Shown: piece after piece, positions 1 through 5,180 of the stretch
Position numbering within the stretch: the first letter of the stretch is position 1
Layout of the letters: every line of letters starts with the position of its first letter
DNA from: CAYNUJ01 sp964621225
GTDB taxonomy: Bacteria; Bacteroidota; Ignavibacteria; Ignavibacteriales; Melioribacteraceae
Assembly (NCBI GenBank): GCA_964621225.1
Contig: CAZULK010000127.1
Span: 1-8,102, forward strand
Direction: 5' to 3'
Length of the DNA stretch: 8,102 nucleotides
Program-made: the position numbers and the translations under genes
The notes under the pieces: generated by a model
What the model was told of the DNA's origin: nothing
Database searches by the model: none
Seen by the model: only the letters and a program-made list of their open reading frames with translations

Positions 1-804
1 AGCCATTATAGAAAGAATGAGGTAATAGTGGCTGTTCACCGGGATATTTCGGCTGAAAAAGAAGCTGAGCGAAATCTGATAAGGGCTAAAGAAGCCGCAG
101 AAAAATCGGATAAATTGAAATCCGAATTCCTGGCTCAAATTTCGCATGAAATAAGAACCCCGCTCAATGTAATTTTAAATGCCGTAGCGTTATTGGAATT
201 GAGTTATGACCAAAATAATGAAGAAATCTCATATTCGTTCAAATCAATACGCAAAGCGGCAAACAGAATCATTACAACTATCGGAGCTATAATTAATATG
301 TCCGAAATTAGAACGGGCACTTACAATGCGAAGTTTGATGATATAGATATAAATCGTGAAATACTTTCTTTGCTTTTCCACGAGTATAGACCAAGAGCAA
401 AAGACAAAGGATTAGAACTGATTTTTGAACAAGAGGAAGAAAGTTATATCGTAAATATCGACGAATTTTCCGTCAAGCAGATTTTTGTAAACTTAATTGA
501 TAATTCGATAAAATATACAAATGAAGGCAGTATTAAAATTGTCGAAAGAGTTGAGGATAATAAATTAATAGTTGAAGTAATAGATACGGGAATCGGAATA
601 GAGAAAGAATATTTGGAAAGAATATTCGAACCCTTTTCCCAAGAGGAAGAAGGTTACACACGCTCTTTCGAAGGAACCGGTTTGGGAATGGCACTCGTTA
701 AGAATTATTGCGATTTAAATAATTTGGACATCAAAATAGAAAGCGAAAAAGGAAAAGGAACTAAAGTAACAATTGTTTTCAATTCACTTAAAAACCGGGA
801 TTAG
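1..804 (+). CDS. PAS-linked sensor histidine kinase, C-terminal part (5' end off window)
   Basis: This is the transmitter part of a two-component sensor kinase, which autophosphorylates on histidine and passes the phosphate to a response regulator. The frame is open to base 1, so the gene begins outside the window. A GTG at 28 is an internal codon, not a start. Visible residues 1-20 look like the end of a PAS/PAC module (VAVHRDIS followed by an EKEAE linker). A short charged helix leads to the H-box SHEIRTPLN, with the phospho-acceptor His at residue 49 (bases 145-147). The ATPase domain has an N-box NLIDNSIKYT (from residue 164), G1 DTGIGI (195), F-box FEPF (209) and G2 GTGLGMA (225). The protein ends soon after the ATPase domain with no receiver domain, so the visible part is not a hybrid kinase. 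No response regulator gene is in the window, so partner and signal are unknown. The family call is firm; the number of upstream PAS or membrane domains cannot be seen. Confidence 0.95.
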   Translation, partial: SHYRKNEVIVAVHRDISAEKEAERNLIRAKEAAEKSDKLKSEFLAQISHEIRTPLNVILNAVALLELSYDQNNEEISYSFKSIRKAANRIITTIGAIINMSEIRTGTYNAKFDDIDINREILSLLFHEYRPRAKDKGLELIFEQEEESYIVNIDEFSVKQIFVNLIDNSIKYTNEGSIKIVERVEDNKLIVEVIDTGIGIEKEYLERIFEPFSQEEEGYTRSFEGTGLGMALVKNYCDLNNLDIKIESEKGKGTKVTIVFNSLKNRD

Positions 805-823
805 TTCGAAAAGTATTATATAG

Positions 824-856
824 ATTAAAACCCACAGATCAACTGTGGGTTTTAAT
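824..856. terminator. Bidirectional intrinsic terminator between convergent genes
   Basis: A perfect 14-bp inverted repeat (824-837 and 843-856) encloses a 5-base loop, ATCAA. The core CCCACAG/CTGTGGG is GC-rich. It is flanked by AAAA on the left and TTTT on the right, so RNA from either strand forms a hairpin ending in a short U run. It lies 20 bp after the kinase stop and 63 bp beyond the protease stop on the other strand. That is the expected place for a shared terminator of two convergent genes. The structure is seen directly; termination is inferred. Confidence 0.85.
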
Positions 857-918
857 TCTGCAAAGCAAATATTTATAAAAAGGATAAACCTTTATTTGTT
901 TTGAAACCCTACCAATAA

Positions 919-3900
919 TTATCTTTTTTCAGGTTCCGGCAATTCGGGCGGATATTTCTTCCAATTCTTCAATTCATCCATCAATACATTCACAGCTTTT
1001 TCCAATTGAGGATCATTCCCTTTTGCCATCTCAGTAGGATTATCAACAACTTTAATATCGGGATCAACACCGTGCCCTTCCGCAAACCATGTTCCATCGG
1101 GATTAAGCATACGGAAAGTCGGTACGGTAATCATTCCACCGTCGATTAATGACGGAGCGCCGCTTATACCAATTAATCCACCCCAGGTTCTCATTCCTAT
1201 CAATTTACCTAATTTAGCCTTTCGGAAATAATCCGGGAAAGCATCACCGCCGGAACCACTCCAACCGTTTATTAACATTGCTTTGGGGCCGAAATGTGCA
1301 GTCGGAGGCCATTGCCAGGTTCTTCCGTCCCGCACCTTCCAAAATGCCAACGGTTTTCTGTTGAGTAATTCTATAAATCTATCGGGTATTTGACCACCGC
1401 TGTTGAATCTTTCATCTATTACGATTGCTTCTTTATCAATTTGAGGAATAAATTGTCTTATCAATTCATTCTGCCCATCAATGCCGGTACTGCGAACATA
1501 AACATAACCGACTTTTCCTTCACTTAATTCATCAACCATCTTTCTATTTCTTTCGATCCAAGCCAAATGTCTTAACCTCGCCTCGGAAGAAAGAGTTTTA
1601 ACTATCACTTTTCTGGAACCATCGAATGAAGGTTTATCATTAACCGTAAGTTCGATTGTTTTATCAGCCAATCCTTGGAAAGCGGCGTATGGTTCTTTGT
1701 TAACATCAATGGGTATTCCGTTTACGGCAAGAATAAATTCCCCTTCTTTTACATTTACTCCCGGTTCGGAAAATGGTGATTTAACTTCCGCATCCCACGG
1801 CGCGCCTTTTATTATCTTTTCGATCTTGAATCTACCGTTTTCTTTGGACCAGTCAATTCCGAGATAACCCACGTTAACGCGTTCTCCCCATTCAACATCA
1901 CCGCCGCCTTTGTAAGTGTGACTTGCATTCAACTCACCTATCATTTCACCAAGAAGGAAATTCAAATCGCTTCTGTCGGCAGCGAATTTAACCAATTTGC
2001 CGTAACGTTCTTTTACTTCGTTCCAATCCACACCATGCATATTTTCATCATAAAAATAATCCCTTTCCAAACGCCATGCATCTGTGAAAATTTGTTCGAA
2101 TTCATGCATGGGATTTATCATCATTTTCATTTCACTTGTAGGAACGGCATCTTTTAATTTTTGATTTGCTTTAACTTTCACTATGTAAAGTTTTCTTCCT
2201 TTTAGCACGAGCATGTTTTTACCGTCTGCGGAAATCTCAAAGTTGCCCGTACCTTTAACTATAGTTTTCGTTTCCCTATCTTCCAAATCATAAAACTCAA
2301 TTTTAGGCTTTTCCCCTTTTGTACCCGAATTAGGATAATGAGAAAATACTAATTTGCCTTTTACGGCAAATAAATTATAATAATTCCCGGCATCAACGGG
2401 TAGCAATACCAATCTGCTTTCGAATCCGGCGAAATCAATTTTTGTTTCTTTCGATTTATCCTTATCCTCATCCTTTTTCTTTTCTTTATCTTTTTTATCC
2501 TTTTTCTTATCCTTCTCAATTTTTACTACGTCATTCTTCGGTTTCAAAGGAGATTCAATTTCCTTTGTTAACGGTATAGCTGCCAATTGGGTTGAATTGG
2601 GATACACAAAGGTGTTCTGTAAACTACTATAGAGAGGAGAAAATTTTCTCTTAGTTGTTATGAATAAGTACTTTCCTTCGGGATCGAAAGCGGGTGAATC
2701 GTCGCTGTAAAATCCGGAAGTAACTTGATGCAGTTTATTTTCCTTTGTATCGAATATAAATATTGCGGACTGCTGATTGTCCACGCCTCTGGAATAAGCC
2801 AGATAACGGGAATCGGGAGACCAGCTAACCGTGAAACCTTCCAACGCACCGTGAAATTTATACAACGCTTTATCTACTTCAATAAAATCTTTATCATCCA
2901 AATCGAAAATTCTGATATTCATTGCATTGTCGATGAACGCGACCATCTTCGAATTCGGCGACCAGAATAGATGGTATTTATATTTGCTACCGGTTGATGT
3001 TAATTTTTCCGCCGGTTTGTCTGAGTTTATATCTTTCAGATATAATTCATATTCCCCGCTTGCATCGCTCCAATAGGCGATGTATTTACCGTCCGGGGAC
3101 CATTTTGGATATCTTTCGGCAGAACCGTCTGAATTCGATAAATTGTACACCACTCCATCTTTTGCCGGTAGTGAAAATATCTCTCCCCTTGCTTCAACAA
3201 CTACCCTTTTCCCGTCGGGTGACACGGATGCATTGGAAATATATCTTTCCACATTCTTCAATTGTGGTAATAACTTAATTTCGTCGTAAATAATTTTTAC
3301 TTCAACTTCCTTAGTTTGTTCAGTTACCAAATTAAGTAAATACAATTTCCCTTCCGCTTCGAATACAATATCATCGGGGCCGATGGAAGGAAAATGAACG
3401 TCGTAATCTTTAAAGTGAGTCAATTGTTTTGTTGTGCCGTCATTCAAATTGTAAACCCAAATATTATATCTTTTTTCTGCACCTCTATCCGAAAGGAAAT
3501 AAATTTGATTATTATGGAACATGGGCATTTCGTCGTTCGCATCGTTATCGGTGATATTTTTCGATTCAAAGGTTTTGAGATTGAACAACCAAATATCCGC
3601 AGCCATTCCACCACGGTAACGTTTCCACGTTCTGTATAATCTTGTTCTCGGGGTGTAGGCCAGCCATTGTCCGTCTTCGGAAACGGAAGCAAATTCACCG
3701 TAAGGAACGGGAAGCTTTTGTGCCAATCCACCTTTTGCATCAATTGTGTAAAGCTGGGAAAAACGTTGTCTTCCGCTGTTCCTTGAAGAAGCAAATAATA
3801 ATTCATCCCCTCCGGGCATCCAGTCAAGCATTCTGTCGTTGTACGAATGGAATGTTACACGGTTCGGAATTCCTCCTTCAACCGGGACTGTGTAGATATC

Positions 3901-4155
3901 CACATTCCCATTATAATTAGCGCTGAATGCTATGAATTTTCCGTCGGGAGAAAATTTTGGCAGAACTTCAGTCCCTTTGGGAGAAGATAATTTTACTGCG
4001 GTACCGCCGTCTTTTTTAACAATCCATATATCCCCCGCATAACTGAAAGTTATCTTATCTTTCGATACATCGGGATATTGAAATAAACGGGCGTCGATTT
4101 GAGCATAATTTAAATCGAATAGAATAAATAATAATGCTATTAAAAGTTGTTTCAT
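919..4155 (-). CDS. Exported tricorn-type S41 family protease (beta-propellers, PDZ, catalytic domain)
   Basis: A 1078-residue homologue of the archaeal tricorn protease, a peptidase that processes oligopeptides. Residues 1-18 look like a signal peptide. Residues from about 22 to 675 carry repeated WD40-like/PD40 strands (FSPDGKFIAFSA, VSPDGKRVVVEA, WSPDGKYIAYWS, WSPDSRYLAYSR), which fit two beta-propellers. A Lys/Asp/Glu-rich linker lies at 547-572. The C1 helical domain (about 678-760) contains Ser745-His746 in NASHTY. A PDZ-like domain covers about 762-855. The C2 domain carries the nucleophile Ser968 in GWSGSGGDAF and Glu1026 in FAEGHGVDPD. These match tricorn Ser745, His746, Ser965 and Glu1023, so the enzyme should be active. 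ATG at 4155 is preferred over an in-frame TTG at 4167: the signal peptide begins there and a GGGGA motif lies 5 nt upstream. The protein is probably periplasmic or otherwise extracytoplasmic, unlike cytosolic archaeal tricorn. It follows the SDR gene by 49 bp on the same strand, so co-transcription is likely. The peptide substrate is unknown. Confidence 0.95.
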   Translation of the reverse strand: MKQLLIALLFILFDLNYAQIDARLFQYPDVSKDKITFSYAGDIWIVKKDGGTAVKLSSPKGTEVLPKFSPDGKFIAFSANYNGNVDIYTVPVEGGIPNRVTFHSYNDRMLDWMPGGDELLFASSRNSGRQRFSQLYTIDAKGGLAQKLPVPYGEFASVSEDGQWLAYTPRTRLYRTWKRYRGGMAADIWLFNLKTFESKNITDNDANDEMPMFHNNQIYFLSDRGAEKRYNIWVYNLNDGTTKQLTHFKDYDVHFPSIGPDDIVFEAEGKLYLLNLVTEQTKEVEVKIIYDEIKLLPQLKNVERYISNASVSPDGKRVVVEARGEIFSLPAKDGVVYNLSNSDGSAERYPKWSPDGKYIAYWSDASGEYELYLKDINSDKPAEKLTSTGSKYKYHLFWSPNSKMVAFIDNAMNIRIFDLDDKDFIEVDKALYKFHGALEGFTVSWSPDSRYLAYSRGVDNQQSAIFIFDTKENKLHQVTSGFYSDDSPAFDPEGKYLFITTKRKFSPLYSSLQNTFVYPNSTQLAAIPLTKEIESPLKPKNDVVKIEKDKKKDKKDKEKKKDEDKDKSKETKIDFAGFESRLVLLPVDAGNYYNLFAVKGKLVFSHYPNSGTKGEKPKIEFYDLEDRETKTIVKGTGNFEISADGKNMLVLKGRKLYIVKVKANQKLKDAVPTSEMKMMINPMHEFEQIFTDAWRLERDYFYDENMHGVDWNEVKERYGKLVKFAADRSDLNFLLGEMIGELNASHTYKGGGDVEWGERVNVGYLGIDWSKENGRFKIEKIIKGAPWDAEVKSPFSEPGVNVKEGEFILAVNGIPIDVNKEPYAAFQGLADKTIELTVNDKPSFDGSRKVIVKTLSSEARLRHLAWIERNRKMVDELSEGKVGYVYVRSTGIDGQNELIRQFIPQIDKEAIVIDERFNSGGQIPDRFIELLNRKPLAFWKVRDGRTWQWPPTAHFGPKAMLINGWSGSGGDAFPDYFRKAKLGKLIGMRTWGGLIGISGAPSLIDGGMITVPTFRMLNPDGTWFAEGHGVDPDIKVVDNPTEMAKGNDPQLEKAVNVLMDELKNWKKYPPELPEPEKR
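2440..2517 (-). repeat. Low-complexity Lys/Asp/Glu-rich linker segment inside the protease gene
   Basis: Residues 547-572 of the protease form a run in which 24 of 26 residues are charged: 14 Lys, 6 Asp and 4 Glu. At DNA level it is a nearly pure purine stretch on the coding strand built from GAT-AA(A/G) and GAA-AA(A/G) units. It sits between propeller-type sequence and the next beta-strand region, so it is probably an exposed flexible loop or linker. Charged inserts of this kind are known in bacterial tricorn-like proteins; the function is unknown. Confidence 0.8.
4102..4155 (-). other. Predicted Sec signal peptide of the tricorn-type protease
   Basis: The first 18 residues from ATG 4155 have a Lys at position 2, a hydrophobic core (LLIALLFILF) and a short c-region ending NYA before Gln. 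Cleavage after Ala18 is the likely signal peptidase I site, and an A|Q junction is common in Bacteroidota secreted proteins. There is no lipobox Cys, so a lipoprotein is unlikely. Called by eye, without a predictor. Confidence 0.75.
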
Positions 4156-4160
4156 TTTAT

Positions 4161-4165
4161 TCCCC
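4161..4165 (-). promoter_or_regulatory. Ribosome-binding-site-like GGGGA that decides the protease start
   Basis: On the minus strand GGGGA lies 5 nt before the ATG at 4155. The alternative TTG start at 4167 overlaps this motif and has no comparable purine run at a sensible distance. This supports ATG 4155. FCB-group genes often lack strong Shine-Dalgarno sites, so the motif is only moderate evidence. Confidence 0.45.
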
Positions 4166-4204
4166 AAATTAATTAGTGAGATACAAATTTGACGTAATTG
4201 AACT

Positions 4205-5017
4205 TTATTTGTTCATGAATCCGGCCAGCAATTCCTCTGTTTTGTTCCAAAACCGGTCTTGAAGTTCGATGTCATAAGTTGAAGGATGAGATTCAACAGC
4301 TTTCATTCTGTCAAAGTATTTTCCGGTAATTCCTTCCACTTCTTGGGATGTTGCGAGATAAACGGATGTATCCGATCCGGTATTCAAATCATTCCCTTCA
4401 ATGTTGAATCCGGCATGTAAAAGCTTTGTGGAAATTACTCCGGGGTGTAAACAATTTGAAGTAATTTTTTCCGGCTCGAACATTCTTGCCAATTTATAAG
4501 TGAATAATACATTCGCAAATTTTGATTGCGCATAAGCGAAATAAGCATTATAACCTTTTTCTCCATTTAAATTATTCAAATCGATTGCTCCCCTTGTATG
4601 TGCTATTGAACTTACGTTTACTATTCTTCCCCCATTGCTGTTTATTTTATCAATCAAAATATTGGTTAACAGAAAAGGCGCAAGGTGATTTACTTGAAAA
4701 GTTGCTTCAAATCCATCGGCTGTTAATTCAAAATCATTCATATAAATACCTGCATTGTTGATGAGCACATCAATTGAAGGAATGTTCTCTTTTATTTTAT
4801 ACGCCATTGATTTTACATCATTTAACGATGAGAAATCTGCTATAAAATAGGAATGATTCTGTTCTCCATGTGATAAAGAGTTTATTTTATTTAACGCCGA
4901 TTCGCATCTTTCTTTTTTTCTTCCGTGCAATATTAGATTGTATCCCATTCCGGCAAGTCTTTCCGCCGTTCTTAATCCTATGCCGTCTGTAGAGCCGGTA
5001 ACAAATATTGTCTTCAT
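4205..5017 (-). CDS. Short-chain dehydrogenase/reductase (SDR), retinol-dehydrogenase-like
   Basis: A 270-residue classical SDR, a cytosolic NAD(P)-dependent oxidoreductase. The N-terminal Rossmann motif TGSTDGIG is at residues 7-14. NNAG is at 87-90, a structural Asn in VNHLAPF at 110, the catalytic Ser at 136/137 in VNVSS, and the active-site pair Tyr162-Lys166 in YAQSK. The basic HGRKKER after the second strand (31-37) suggests NADP(H) preference. The overall pattern (VNHLAPFLLT, NVSSIAH, NCLHPGVI) resembles the retinol dehydrogenase/WW-domain oxidoreductase-like branch, but such names rarely predict the bacterial substrate. All key residues are present and the length is normal, so it should be active. 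ATG at 5017 is chosen because the Rossmann strand starts at once after it; no clear Shine-Dalgarno motif precedes it. The stop is 49 bp before the protease start on the same strand, with no terminator-like hairpin noticed between them. The 5018-5120 gap must hold its promoter if it starts a transcript, but I see no convincing -35/-10 or Bacteroidota-type box there. Confidence 0.93.
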   Translation of the reverse strand: MKTIFVTGSTDGIGLRTAERLAGMGYNLILHGRKKERCESALNKINSLSHGEQNHSYFIADFSSLNDVKSMAYKIKENIPSIDVLINNAGIYMNDFELTADGFEATFQVNHLAPFLLTNILIDKINSNGGRIVNVSSIAHTRGAIDLNNLNGEKGYNAYFAYAQSKFANVLFTYKLARMFEPEKITSNCLHPGVISTKLLHAGFNIEGNDLNTGSDTSVYLATSQEVEGITGKYFDRMKAVESHPSTYDIELQDRFWNKTEELLAGFMNK

Positions 5018-5120
5018 ACTTTAACCCACATTGTTAATATCAGATTAAGTTACAAGTTAATATATAAATGGAAAAAAGAAAAGGATTTATAGTTTTACAA
5101 GCTAGTAAGAAATTGTGTAT

Positions 5121-5153
5121 TAAAAATAAAAAAGCCCCGCATTCACGGGGCTT
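5121..5153 (-). terminator. Intrinsic terminator of the large secreted-protein gene
   Basis: An 8-bp perfect stem (AAGCCCCG at 5132-5139 and CGGGGCTT at 5146-5153) has a 6-base loop. In minus-strand RNA it is followed by a U-rich run from the A tract at 5123-5133. It begins 28 bp after the stop of the gene at 5181-8102. It separates that gene from the downstream SDR, which therefore probably has its own promoter. Confidence 0.9.
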
Positions 5154-5180
5154 GGAAACACATTTATAAAGTAACCGGAA

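Noticed and set aside
28..30. GTG at 28 as the start of the histidine kinase
   Set aside because: The frame is open to base 1, and the preceding codons continue a PAS/PAC-type strand, so the codon is internal.
879..893. Small hairpin AAAGG/CCTTT with a T-rich right flank, a possible second terminator
   Set aside because: The stem is only 5 bp and mostly A-T; the nearby 14-bp repeat explains termination far better.
2994..3278. Plus-strand open frames of about 60-95 codons opposite the protease (also at 1918, 2725, 3080, 3394 and 3642)
   Set aside because: All lie antisense to conserved propeller or catalytic coding sequence, and their translations are rich in His, Ile and Phe typical of antisense shadows.
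3444..3827. A 127-codon open frame on the minus strand inside the protease gene
   Set aside because: It overlaps the well-supported protease in another frame on the same strand. Its translation has no recognisable domain and it has no start context of its own.
4168..4204. CAAATTTG palindrome in the SDR-protease gap as a promoter box or operator
   Set aside because: It does not fit the Bacteroidota TAnnTTTG box, has no partner element at a suitable distance, and 8-bp AT-rich palindromes are common by chance.
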